DNA from: Streptomyces sp. Ru71
Lineage (GTDB): Bacteria; Actinomycetota; Actinomycetes; Streptomycetales; Streptomycetaceae
Direction of reading: 5' to 3'
Length of the DNA stretch: 39,278 nt
Assembly (NCBI RefSeq): GCF_002920535.1
Contig: NZ_PQSS01000069.1
Location: 1 to 39,278, forward strand
The notes under the pieces are model-generated. The model searched no databases. It worked only from the letters and a program-made list of their open reading frames with translations, and was not told the DNA's origin. Every line of letters begins with the position of its first letter. The stretch's first letter is position 1. A program made the position numbers and the translations under genes. Of the stretch, positions 6,908 to 14,211 are shown in pieces.

Positions 6908-8053
6908 TCAGCTCGGCGGCAGGGTGGGCTGGATCCGGCGCAGGAACGCCGCGTTGTCGGGGGTCTCGCGCAGCCGCTGCAGCAGCGTCTCCAGGCCGGC
7001 CGGGCCGCCCTGCGCCGCCAGTGCCCGGCGCAGCCCGCGCACAGCCGTCAACTCCGGGGCGGTCAGCAGGAGTTCCTCACGCCGGGTGCCCGAGGCGGGC
7101 AGGTCGACGGCGGGGAAGAGACGGCGGGAGGCCGGTTCGCGGTCCAGCCGGAGCTCCATGTTGCCGGTGCTCTTGAGCTCCTCGAAGAACAGGTCGTCGG
7201 CGCGCGAGCCGGTCTCGATCAGGGCGGTGGCGAGAATGGTGAGCGAGCCGCCCTCCTCGGCGGACCGGGCGGCGCCGAAGAACCGCTTCGGCCCGTGCAG
7301 CGCGGCCGCGTCCACGCCGCCGCTGAGGGTGCGGCCGCCGGCGGAGGCCGCGTTGTTGTGCGCCCGGCACAGCCGGGTCAGGGAGTCGAGCAGGATCACG
7401 ACGTCCTCGCCGTCCTCCACCAGCCGCTTGGCCCGTTCGATGACCAGTTCGGCGAGCGCGAGGTGCTGTTTGGGCGTCCGGTCGAAGGTCGAGGCGTACA
7501 CCTCGCCGCGTACCGACCGGCGCATGTCGGTGACTTCCTCGGGCCGCTCGTCGAGCAGCACCACCATCAGGCGGCACTCGGGGTGGTTGCCGGCGACGGC
7601 CGCCGCGATCTGCTGCAGCAGGACGGTCTTGCCCGTCTTCGGCGGGGCGACGATCAGTCCGCGCTGGCCCTTGCCGACGGGTGCGAACAGGTCGACGACC
7701 CGCCCGGCCGGGCCGGCCGCCGGGTGTTCCAGGCGCAGCCGCTCGTGCGGGTGCAGCGGGGTGAGGTCGCGGAAGTCACGGCGGTCACCCGCTCGGCCGG
7801 GAGTGCGGCCGTTGACGTGCCGGACCTCGGTCAGGCCCTGCCGGCCGCCGCGTACACCCTCGACGAGGTCGCCCTTGCGCAGGCCGTGACGGCGGATCAG
7901 AGCCGTGGGGACCGGCGGGTCGGCGGGCGAGGGCAGGCAGTGGGCGCCGCGCAGGTGGCCCTTCCCGCCGCTGTCGATGTCCAGGACACCGCTGACGAGC
8001 TGGGCGGACTGGGGCTGCTGCGCCACCGGGGGGCGTTCGAGTGTGACGGTCAT
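6908..8053 (-). CDS. Short Rho-type transcription termination factor (paralog)
   Basis: 381-aa hexameric RNA-dependent ATPase of the Rho family. The motor is well preserved: Walker A APPKTGKT (about residues 137-144), LLDERPEEVT (166-175), Walker B VILLDSLTRL (219-228), Q-loop region TLSGGVDAAALHGPKRFFG (242-260) and ALIETGSR (277-284). Unlike housekeeping actinobacterial Rho there is no long basic N-terminal extension and no N-terminal helix bundle: the protein begins almost directly with the cold-shock-like domain. RNP1 reads GKGHLR (30-35) instead of GFGFLR, and the KGTGNMEL motif reads KSTGNMEL, placing Ser295 at E. coli Gly337. The start ATG 8053 follows AAAGGA at 10 nt; an upstream in-frame start at 8179 would add 42 unconserved residues. 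Probably a second Rho, perhaps inhibitor-tolerant. Confidence 0.9.
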   Translation of the reverse strand: MTVTLERPPVAQQPQSAQLVSGVLDIDSGGKGHLRGAHCLPSPADPPVPTALIRRHGLRKGDLVEGVRGGRQGLTEVRHVNGRTPGRAGDRRDFRDLTPLHPHERLRLEHPAAGPAGRVVDLFAPVGKGQRGLIVAPPKTGKTVLLQQIAAAVAGNHPECRLMVVLLDERPEEVTDMRRSVRGEVYASTFDRTPKQHLALAELVIERAKRLVEDGEDVVILLDSLTRLCRAHNNAASAGGRTLSGGVDAAALHGPKRFFGAARSAEEGGSLTILATALIETGSRADDLFFEELKSTGNMELRLDREPASRRLFPAVDLPASGTRREELLLTAPELTAVRGLRRALAAQGGPAGLETLLQRLRETPDNAAFLRRIQPTLPPS

Positions 8054-8333
8054 GGGAGTTCGGTCCTTTCGTGGGACACGGGGAGGAGGCAGAGAGAGGG
8101 AAGGGGCCGCGAGAAACGGGGCGCGTGCCGACGCGCTCGCCGTGCGGCGGGAAACGTCGTACCTCGGCGGGGAAAACACCGCTCACGAGGGCGAACGACA
8201 GAAAGAAGGCAGAAAGAAGCGAGAAAACGCGGCAGGTGCAAAAGCAGAAGTGACGAGAGAACTCGCACCGCCGCCCACGACGGGGCGGACACACGTGCTG
8301 CTCGCACTGTAGCACCGAGCGTTCGTGACGCAA
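8054..8333 (-). promoter_or_regulatory. Promoter and long pyrimidine-rich leader of the Rho paralog
   Basis: On the minus strand TTGCGT (8333-8328), a 16-nt spacer and TACAGT (8311-8306) form a plausible promoter, giving a leader of about 245 nt. The plus strand here is strongly G/A-rich (8080-8260), so the RNA is C/U-rich and G-poor, e.g. CTTCTTTCTGCCTTCTTTC, with little scope for stable pairing. That is the composition of a rut site. In E. coli rho is autoregulated by Rho-dependent attenuation in its leader; the same here is inference. Confidence 0.5.
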
Positions 8334-8340
8334 CGGCAAA

Positions 8341-8371
8341 GGGCGTCACCGCATACAACGCGGTGACGCCC
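8341..8371 (-). terminator. Intrinsic terminator after SnoaL-like gene
   Basis: Perfect 12-bp stem GGGCGTCACCGC (8341-8352) and GCGGTGACGCCC (8360-8371) with a 7-nt loop, 19 nt beyond the SnoaL-like stop. On the minus strand it is followed by TTTGCC. It insulates that gene from the rho leader. Confidence 0.85.
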
Positions 8372-8390
8372 GAAGCTGTTCCCGGCAGGG

Positions 8391-8789
8391 TCAGACAGCT
8401 CCTGCCCGCGCCTGCGCGGCGATCTTGTCGAACCGTGCGCCCATCGCCTCGGCCAGCGCCTGTGCTCCGGACAGGGGGCGGACCATGACCGTGAACTCGT
8501 CGATCAGCCCGTCCTCGTCGACGTGGATGAAGTCGCAGCCGGTCAGCTCGCGCTCGCCCACCCGGGCGGTGAACACCAGCGCGTGGTCGCGCCCGTCGTC
8601 CCCGGCCAGCTCACGGACGTAGCGGAAGTCCTCGAAGACCTGTGCGACGCCGCGCAGGATTGCCGCCGTGATGGCCTTGCCGGAGTACGGCTTGAAGACC
8701 ACGGGCGACGTGAAGACGACGTCGTCGGCCAGCAGGGCCTCGACGGCGTCGAGGTCGCCCGCCTCGACCGCCTCGCGGAACGCACGCAT
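8391..8789 (-). CDS. SnoaL-like / NTF2-fold protein
   Basis: 132-aa protein of the nuclear-transport-factor-2-like (SnoaL-like) fold, which includes polyketide cyclases, isomerases and many unassigned small enzymes. The pattern FREAVEAGDLDAVEALLADDVVFTSP at the N-terminus (helix then first strands) and DFIHVDEDGLIDEFTVMVRP near the C-terminus is typical. ATG 8789 is preceded by GAGGTGA at 5 nt, so it is preferred to a TTG 45 nt upstream. It is divergent from a PadR gene 71 bp away and shares an AT-rich promoter region with it, so PadR may control it. The substrate cannot be deduced. Confidence 0.85.
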   Translation of the reverse strand: MRAFREAVEAGDLDAVEALLADDVVFTSPVVFKPYSGKAITAAILRGVAQVFEDFRYVRELAGDDGRDHALVFTARVGERELTGCDFIHVDEDGLIDEFTVMVRPLSGAQALAEAMGARFDKIAAQARAGAV

Positions 8790-8860
8790 CCCGATCACCT
8801 CATAATCAATTATTTGAATAGGTGCGGATGACAATAGTCACCTGCTGTTAGCGTGTCCAC
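8790..8860. promoter_or_regulatory. Divergent SnoaL-like/PadR promoter region
   Basis: This short AT-rich gap stands out from its GC-rich surroundings. ATAAT-CA-ATTAT (8802-8813) is a symmetric element that could be a PadR operator. On the minus strand TTGTCA (8834-8829) is a good -35. On the plus strand TAGCGT (8849-8854) lies 6 nt before the PadR ATG, which has no Shine-Dalgarno, so PadR is probably translated from a leaderless mRNA. Confidence 0.5.
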
Positions 8861-9424
8861 ATGTCGTTGAAGTACGCGGTGCTGGCCGCCCTGCTGGAGG
8901 GCGAGGCCTCGGGATACGAGCTGTCCAAGGTGTTCGACGTCTCCCTCGCCAACTTCTGGCCCGCCACCCCGCAGCAGCTCTACCGCGAGCTCGACCGACT
9001 CGCCGCCGACGGGCTCGTCGAGGCCCGCCTGGTCCAGCAGGAGCGCCGCCCCAACAAGCGGATGTTCGCCCTGACCGAGCAGGGCCGCGCGCAGTTGCGG
9101 GCCTTCTCCGTCGAGCCGCCGCGCCGGCCCACCGCGATCCGGGACGAGCTGCTGATCAAGATCCAGGCCATGGACGGCACCGACCCGGCGGCCACGCGCG
9201 CGTTGATCGAGGAGCGCAGGTCGTGGGCGCGCGGCAAGCTCGACCGCTACCGGCGTGTCCGCGAGCGCCTGCTGGACGGTCGTGAGGAGGAGGCGTACCT
9301 GCGCGAGGCCGAGCGCATCGGGCCCTATCTGACCCTCATGGCCGGCATCTCCTTCGAGGAGGAGAACCTGCGCTGGTGCGATCGCGCACTGGCCGCACTG
9401 GAGCAGCGCCTTCCCCTAGGCTGA
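8861..9424 (+). CDS. PadR family transcriptional regulator
   Basis: 187-aa PadR regulator. The N-terminal winged helix (about 5-80) has the family start MSLKYAVLAALLEGEASGYE and the QQLYRELDRLAADGLVE recognition region; the C-terminal part (about 90-180) is the long helical Vir_act_alpha_C-type dimerisation domain. ATG 8861 probably belongs to a leaderless transcript. A methyltransferase starts 4 bp after the stop, so the two form an operon, with a SnoaL-like gene divergent. Local repression is the usual role of such regulators; the ligand is unknown. Confidence 0.92.
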   Translation: MSLKYAVLAALLEGEASGYELSKVFDVSLANFWPATPQQLYRELDRLAADGLVEARLVQQERRPNKRMFALTEQGRAQLRAFSVEPPRRPTAIRDELLIKIQAMDGTDPAATRALIEERRSWARGKLDRYRRVRERLLDGREEEAYLREAERIGPYLTLMAGISFEEENLRWCDRALAALEQRLPLG

Positions 9425-9428
9425 GCCG

Positions 9429-10157
9429 GTGTTCAGCCCCGAAGGCCCCACCCTGCGCGAACTCGCCGTCCAGGCGCTGTCCTCCGTCGAGCGCGGCTAC
9501 GACCTGCTCGCCCCCAAGTTCGACCACACGCCCTTCCGCACGCCCGACTCCGTCCTCGACGCGGTGGCCGCGGCGCTCACCCCGCTCGGTCCCTACGACG
9601 ACGGACTCGACCTGTGCTGCGGCACCGGCGCCGGGCTGAACGTGCTCGCCCCGCTGTGCCGGCGCAGCGTCACGGGCGTCGACTTCAGCGCCGGGATGCT
9701 CGACGTGGCCCGGCGCCGCACCCCGCCCGGCGAGGGGCCGCGCGTCTCCTGGGTGCGCGCCGACGCCCGCGCCCTGCCCTTCGCGCACGCTTTCGACCTG
9801 GTGGTGAGCTTCGGCGCGTCCGGCCACTTCCTGCCCCGCGAACTGCCCGGGCTCTTCGGCGAGGTGCACCGTGCGCTGCGCCCCGGCGGCCGCTTCGCGT
9901 TCCCGGTCGTCGCCCCGCCCCGGCCGGCCGAACCCGCCTACTGGATGCTGCTCGGCTTCGACGCCGTGATGCGGGTGCGCAACGCCCTGTGGCGGCCACC
10001 GTTCGTCATGTACTACCGCGCCTTCCGGCTCGCGGACGTGCGGCGGGAGCTTGAGCGCGCCGGGTTCGCCGTGGAGCTGCACGCCCTGCCCGCGTTCGGC
10101 CATCGCCGCGACGGCAGCCCCCGGGTGCGGATGGTCGTGGCCCGCCGCCCGTCCTGA
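9429..10157 (+). CDS. Class I SAM-dependent methyltransferase
   Basis: 242-aa methyltransferase with the Rossmann-type fold. Motif I is LDLCCGTGAG (about 59-68), the acidic end of strand 2 is GVDFSAGMLDVARRR, motif II/III lies around RADARALPF and FDLVVSFGASGHF, and LRPGGRFAF is the post-motif III segment. GTG 9429 comes 4 nt after the PadR stop. The substrate is not evident: this broad type 11-like group methylates small molecules, lipids or polyketides. Control by the adjacent PadR is inferred from the arrangement. Confidence 0.88.
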   Translation: MFSPEGPTLRELAVQALSSVERGYDLLAPKFDHTPFRTPDSVLDAVAAALTPLGPYDDGLDLCCGTGAGLNVLAPLCRRSVTGVDFSAGMLDVARRRTPPGEGPRVSWVRADARALPFAHAFDLVVSFGASGHFLPRELPGLFGEVHRALRPGGRFAFPVVAPPRPAEPAYWMLLGFDAVMRVRNALWRPPFVMYYRAFRLADVRRELERAGFAVELHALPAFGHRRDGSPRVRMVVARRPS

Positions 10158-10198
10158 ACCCTCCCCTCCGCACCGCGTACCGCTTCCTGCGCACCCTG

Positions 10199-10227
10199 TT
10201 GGCAGCGCTAACAAGCTGTGCCATAGT
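10199..10227 (+). promoter_or_regulatory. Promoter overlapped by LacI-type operator
   Basis: TTGGCA (10199-10204), 17 nt, then CATAGT (10222-10227) makes a good promoter. The -35 is part of TTGGCAGCGCTAACAA (10199-10214), which has the AGCGCT core and TTG/CAA ends typical of LacI-family operators at carbohydrate genes in Streptomyces. A partial copy, TGTTAGCGATC, lies at 10254-10264. Repression of the downstream secreted gene by a sugar-responsive LacI regulator is inferred. Confidence 0.6.
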
Positions 10228-10280
10228 TCGGGCCGCTACAGCCCATCAGTGCATGTTAGCGATCCCAAGGAGGAGGAGTC

Positions 10281-12080
10281 GTGCCCACTCCCCCCAGCAG
10301 ACGCGCCGCAGCGGTCGTCGCCGCCGTCCTCGCCCTGTGCGGCGGCGGACTCGCGGCGAGCCCCCCGGCGGCCGCCGCGGACCACACGGTGACCGTCGGT
10401 GCGACGGGGTCCTGGACCAACCCGGACGACACCCCGGCCACGCCCTACCTCGACAAGGACGGCGCGTTCTACTACCAGCAGTCCCACGCCCTCTACGGCG
10501 CGGACGACCCCCGCGAGTGGAGCTTCTACACCGGCAGGGACTTCGACAGCGCCACCCGCTCGGCAGCGCTCAGCGACGCGGTGAACCCGGCCGACCCGAA
10601 GGACCGCAACAACGACACCACCTGGCGGTGCAACAACAACAGCCCCACCGGCAGGGAGGCCACCTTCGCGCCGGCCGGCTCCCACTACGCGCAGAAGAAC
10701 TACTGCGATCTGGCCGGCGTGTGGGTCGACCCGGACACCGGCGACTGGTACGGCCTGGTCCACAACGAGTTCACGCCCCAGCCCTTCGGCGACGGACTGC
10801 ACTACGACGCGATCGACTTCGCGGTCTCCACCGACCAGGGCCGTACCTGGACCATCAAGGACCACGTCATCACCTCGCCGTACAGCACCAAACGCGGCGA
10901 CACGACGGCGTTCCCGCAGCAGACCTACCACTACGGCGACGGCGACCCGCGCCTGTACGTGGACGCCGCCTCCGGCTACTTCTACGTCTTCTACGGCTCC
11001 CGGATCGTCGACAAGGGCGGCAGCTGGCGCACCTTCCACGCGCATGTGGCCCGCGCGCCGATCGCGGGGAAGATGGCGCCCGGCAGCTGGCGCAAGTGGT
11101 ACGACGGCGCCTGGTCCGAGCCCGGAGTCGGCGGCCGGGAGAGCAACATGGTCCCGGTGGACGCCGCGCACCCCACCGGCTACACCCCGGCGGACCAGGA
11201 GTACGACCCGGCCACCCCGGGCACCGCCAACCAGCAGGTGGCGGCCGGCCGGATGCCGCCCACCTCCCCGCTGTTCGTCATGGACATCACCTACGACGCC
11301 CACCTGGGCCTGTACATCGGCGAGCCGCAGGCCGTCGACCAGAGCGGCAAGGCGCCACAGCAGTTCTACGCCACCGACGACCTCGCCTCCCAGAAGTGGC
11401 GGCTGATCGGCGACACCGGCAGCCACACCAACGCCTCCTGGTACCGCTGGTTCCTCGACCCCGCCAACCGCACCAGCAGCCAGATCGTCGGCAGGACCTT
11501 CCGCTCCTACTGCTCCTTCGGCTGCTCGAACGACTCCTACGGCGAGTACATCGACGTCACCGTCGACACCTCCGCCCCAGCCGCGCCGGTGCGCAGCGGC
11601 GCCACCTACCGGATCGCCAACGGTGACGGCCGCGTGCTCGCCCAGGCGGTGTCCGGCGCCGCGACGACGTCCCTGGCGGCCCCGACGGGCTCGCGCCGGG
11701 AGGCGTGGACCTTCACGGCCAATGGCGACGGTTCCTACCGGATCACCAACGCCGCCACGGGCCGGCTGCTGGGCGTCGACTCCACGGCCACGTCGGCCCG
11801 CGCCTGGGGCGCCAGGCCCACCGTGACCCGGTCCGGGGCGGGCGGCCCCACCGTCGGGCAGCAGTGGTTCGTCCTCCCGGGCCGCGCCGGCGACGGCACG
11901 CCCACCGGGACCTTCCGGCTCGTCAACCGCTACAGCGGACTGGTGATCGGCCTGTCCGCCACGCGCGGCCGGCCCGCCGAGACGACCCCGGCGCGGGCCT
12001 GGACGGACACCACCGGCAGCCCGGTCGGCGGATCCCGCAGCGCCGCCGAGCAGACCCTGACCCTCACCCCGCTGTCCTGA
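10281..12080 (+). CDS. Secreted RICIN-domain protein, probable carbohydrate-active enzyme
   Basis: 599-aa exported protein. A signal peptide with RR and a hydrophobic core ends near residue 33 (PPAAAA-DH). The central region (about 35-430) is rich in Trp, Tyr and Asp with repeats such as DPDTGDWYGLVHNEF, DQGRTWTIKD and GDPRLYVDAASGYFYVFY, suggesting a beta-propeller of the type used by glycosidases. The C-terminal part (about 440-598) is ricin-B-like: TYRIANGDGRVLAQ, YRITNAATGRLLG and FRLVNRYSGLVIG are the repeated trefoil units that bind sugars. GTG 10281 follows a very strong AAGGAGGAGGAG. The LacI-type operator upstream supports a role in polysaccharide use. The catalytic family could not be fixed. 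Confidence 0.75.
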   Translation: MPTPPSRRAAAVVAAVLALCGGGLAASPPAAAADHTVTVGATGSWTNPDDTPATPYLDKDGAFYYQQSHALYGADDPREWSFYTGRDFDSATRSAALSDAVNPADPKDRNNDTTWRCNNNSPTGREATFAPAGSHYAQKNYCDLAGVWVDPDTGDWYGLVHNEFTPQPFGDGLHYDAIDFAVSTDQGRTWTIKDHVITSPYSTKRGDTTAFPQQTYHYGDGDPRLYVDAASGYFYVFYGSRIVDKGGSWRTFHAHVARAPIAGKMAPGSWRKWYDGAWSEPGVGGRESNMVPVDAAHPTGYTPADQEYDPATPGTANQQVAAGRMPPTSPLFVMDITYDAHLGLYIGEPQAVDQSGKAPQQFYATDDLASQKWRLIGDTGSHTNASWYRWFLDPANRTSSQIVGRTFRSYCSFGCSNDSYGEYIDVTVDTSAPAAPVRSGATYRIANGDGRVLAQAVSGAATTSLAAPTGSRREAWTFTANGDGSYRITNAATGRLLGVDSTATSARAWGARPTVTRSGAGGPTVGQQWFVLPGRAGDGTPTGTFRLVNRYSGLVIGLSATRGRPAETTPARAWTDTTGSPVGGSRSAAEQTLTLTPLS

Positions 12081-12093
12081 CCGCGGACCGCTG

Positions 12094-12123
12094 GGCCGGG
12101 ATCCGCAACCGCGGGTCCCGGCC
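12094..12123. terminator. Bidirectional terminator hairpin
   Basis: GGCCGGGATCCGC (12094-12106) pairs with GCGGGTCCCGGCC (12111-12123): 13 bp including one T-G wobble, with an AACC tetraloop. It lies between the convergent RICIN-protein and GntR genes and starts 14 nt after the first stop. Confidence 0.8.
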
Positions 12124-12128
12124 TCGGC

Positions 12129-12902
12129 TCATCCCGCCGCCGGCAGCGTGAACTCGTAGACCAGGGCCTCCTGTCCGGTGTCCACGACCAGGTCGGTGAT
12201 CTCCAGCGGGCGGGCGTACTGGTCCTGGACGTAACGGGTCACCCGCATCGTGGGTCCGTCGTCGGCGCGGACGATCACGTCGCGGTGGTGCAGGGTCAGC
12301 CCGGCGCGGCGCATCCAGTCGTAGACCCGGCGCAGCTGGGCCGAGGCGGTGCCGTCGGCGCGGTCACGGTAGCGGGCGAGCTCCTCGACCTCGCCGAGCG
12401 CGACCGCCGAGAAGGACGTCACGGCCGTGCGCCGGCCCCGCCCGTCGGCCGCGGTGGAGTCGTAGCGGTGCACCAGCGTCGGACGGTTCGGGGCGAGGCC
12501 CAGCGCCTCGGCGTGCTGCGGCGGGGGCGGCTGCCATGCCACGGTGGCCCGGTGCAGGCCGTCCCGGTCCGCGCCCCGGGCGCCCACGGGGAAGGTCAGC
12601 GAGCCGGAGGCCTGGAGGGCGGGGCCGGGGAGGGCGGCGTGGCTCCCGCGCCGGTCGGTGGCGACCAGGCCTCGGTGGCGCAGCACCTCCAGCGCCTGCC
12701 GCACGGTCTCGCGGCTGACGCCGTAGTGGGCGGCGAGGTGTCGCTCGCTGGGCAGCCGTTCGCCGGGCGGGACGCTCCCGTCGGTCAGCTCGGCGAGCAG
12801 GCGGCGTGCGACGCGCCGGTAGAGCGGCTCCTCGCAGTCGGCGGTGTGCGGGTGGTCGAGCGGGGTGGTGTGCGGGTGGTCGAGCGGGGTGGTGCGGGAC
12901 AT
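12129..12902 (-). CDS. GntR/HutC (DasR-type) transcriptional regulator
   Basis: 257-aa regulator of the HutC subfamily, close in length to DasR. The N-terminal winged helix (about 25-95) has the family signature PPGERLPSERHLAAHYGVSRETVRQAL; a UTRA ligand-binding domain (about 105-250) follows, a fold that usually senses phosphorylated sugars or small acids. The ATG follows AGGAGGG at 6 nt. The extreme N-terminus carries a perfect duplication TTPLDHPH-TTPLDHPH from a 24-bp tandem repeat. A dre-like TGGTCTACACCA lies in its promoter, so it may be autoregulated or under DasR. Neighbouring secreted and esterase genes suggest carbohydrate metabolism. Confidence 0.9.
   Translation of the reverse strand: MSRTTPLDHPHTTPLDHPHTADCEEPLYRRVARRLLAELTDGSVPPGERLPSERHLAAHYGVSRETVRQALEVLRHRGLVATDRRGSHAALPGPALQASGSLTFPVGARGADRDGLHRATVAWQPPPPQHAEALGLAPNRPTLVHRYDSTAADGRGRRTAVTSFSAVALGEVEELARYRDRADGTASAQLRRVYDWMRRAGLTLHHRDVIVRADDGPTMRVTRYVQDQYARPLEITDLVVDTGQEALVYEFTLPAAG
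12844..12891. repeat. Perfect 24-bp tandem duplication inside gntR
   Basis: Two identical 24-bp units lie at 12844-12867 and 12868-12891. Being a multiple of three, the duplication repeats TTPLDHPH at residues 4-20 without breaking the frame. It lies in the disordered leader before the winged helix, so it is probably neutral and recent. Confidence 0.9.
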
Positions 12903-12958
12903 GCCGCGCCCTCCTGTTGGTCACGTGCCGTGTCCGTCCGGGTTCGGTGCGCCACCAG

Positions 12959-12987
12959 GATTAGCATTGGTCTACACCACGAGCCAA
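12959..12987 (-). promoter_or_regulatory. gntR promoter with dre-like operator
   Basis: ATTGGTCTACACCAC (12966-12980) differs from the DasR-responsive element core TGGTCTAGACCA at one base. On the minus strand TTGGCT (12987-12982) and TAATCC (12964-12959) flank it as -35 and -10 with 18 nt between, so a bound HutC-type repressor would block the promoter. The ATG is 57 nt downstream of the -10. The autoregulator and DasR itself are both candidates for binding. Confidence 0.55.
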
Positions 12988-13035
12988 GTGCGGTCGGCCG
13001 GTTCGGCCGAAACGAGACCACCCGCTGCCCACCGC

Positions 13036-13067
13036 CGGCGCCCTGGAGCCAGCGCTCCCCGGCGCCG
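13036..13067 (-). terminator. Hairpin downstream of CE7 esterase
   Basis: CGGCGCC (13036-13042) pairs with GGCGCCG (13061-13067), and inside a 2x2 internal loop GGAGC (13045-13049) pairs with GCTCC (13054-13058) around CAGC. It lies about 120 nt past the esterase stop and is a plausible terminator without a T-tract. Nothing else is recognised in 12990-13187. Confidence 0.45.
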
Positions 13068-13187
13068 ATCCGGCCCCCCTCGCCCGGACCGCCGGGCCAC
13101 GCGGCCTGCGCGGCCGTCCTGTCCGAAACACTTCGGACCAGGGCCGCGGGAGCCGTGCGGCCCGCCGCGGCGCCGGGGCCGCCCAGG

Positions 13188-14156
13188 TCAGGCGTGGGTG
13201 CGCAGCCAGCGCAGCCGGGCCGCCTGCTGGTAGGGGCCGCCGCCCTCGTGGTCGTTGAACTCGTAGACCTCGATGGCCTTGTCCTCGTGCGCCCAGGCGT
13301 TGAACGCGGCGAACACCGTGGAGGGCGGGCAGGTCTGGTCCTCCAGTGCCGCCGAGAACAGGGCCGGGGCCCGGCCGCGCGCGGCGAAGTGGACGCCGTC
13401 GAAGTACGACAGCGTGCGCAGCGCCTCCTCGGTGCGGCCGCGGTGCGTCTTGAGGTAGAGGCCGACCTCCCGGTAGGGGTGGCGGTCGGTGAGGGTCGTC
13501 GCGCGCGGGAAGTCGCACAGGAACGGCACGTCCGGGGCGACGGCCACCAGGTCCGGCACCAGGCCGCCCACGGCGAGGGCGATGCCGCCGCCCTGGCTGG
13601 CGCCGAGCGCCACGGTGCGCGCGGCGTCGGTGAGCGGATGGGAGCGGGCCGCCTCGACGGCCCGTACGGCGTCGGTGAACACCCGTCGGTAGTAGTAGTT
13701 CTCCGGCGCGTCGATGCCGCGGGTCATGAACCCCGGGTAGGCCGGGGCGCCGCCCACCGGGTCCGCGGTGCCGCCCCCGCCGCCCCAGGCGCTGCCCTGC
13801 CCGCGGGTGTCCATCACGAAGTGCGCCCGGCCGCTGGAGGCCCACAGCAGGTGCTCGTGCGGCAGTCCCCGGCCGCCACCGTAGCCGACGAACTCCACGA
13901 CCAGCGGCAGCGGCCCGGCTGCCCGTGCCGGCAGGACGAGCCAGCCCTTGACCGGGTGGCCGCCGTATCCGGCGAACGTCACGTCGTACACCTCGACCGT
14001 GGTGAGCCCGGTGTCGACGGGCTCGAAGCGGGCGTCGAGGTCGTGCTCGCGGGCCTCCTGGAGGGTCTTGGACCAGAACGCGTCGAAGTCCTCGGGTTCG
14101 ACGGACTCGCTGCGGTACTCGCTCAGTTCGTCGAGCGGCAGGTCGAACAGGGCCAT
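13188..14156 (-). CDS. CE7 acetyl-esterase (acetyl xylan esterase / cephalosporin-C deacetylase)
   Basis: 322-aa alpha/beta hydrolase of carbohydrate esterase family 7, which removes acetyl groups from xylo-oligosaccharides and cephalosporin C. Family motifs: RGQG (118-121), the nucleophile elbow G-A-S187-Q-G and the acid/base region with D273 (LEDQTCPP) and H303 (NDHEGGG), giving the triad S187-D273-H303. MALFDLPLDELSEY is the usual N-terminus. Length is typical (about 320). No signal peptide is seen, so it is intracellular and would act on imported acetylated oligosaccharides. An AAGCGCTT operator motif upstream suggests LacI-type sugar control. Confidence 0.93.
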   Translation of the reverse strand: MALFDLPLDELSEYRSESVEPEDFDAFWSKTLQEAREHDLDARFEPVDTGLTTVEVYDVTFAGYGGHPVKGWLVLPARAAGPLPLVVEFVGYGGGRGLPHEHLLWASSGRAHFVMDTRGQGSAWGGGGGTADPVGGAPAYPGFMTRGIDAPENYYYRRVFTDAVRAVEAARSHPLTDAARTVALGASQGGGIALAVGGLVPDLVAVAPDVPFLCDFPRATTLTDRHPYREVGLYLKTHRGRTEEALRTLSYFDGVHFAARGRAPALFSAALEDQTCPPSTVFAAFNAWAHEDKAIEVYEFNDHEGGGPYQQAARLRWLRTHA

Positions 14157-14211
14157 ACGGGACCGCCTCAGCTGTGTGTGACATGCGGGACGAGCACACC
14201 GTACGTGGTGA

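Noticed and set aside
8054..8179. 42-residue N-terminal extension of the Rho paralog from an upstream start at 8179
   Set aside because: The residues are unconserved and lie in the pyrimidine-rich leader; ATG 8053 has its own Shine-Dalgarno.
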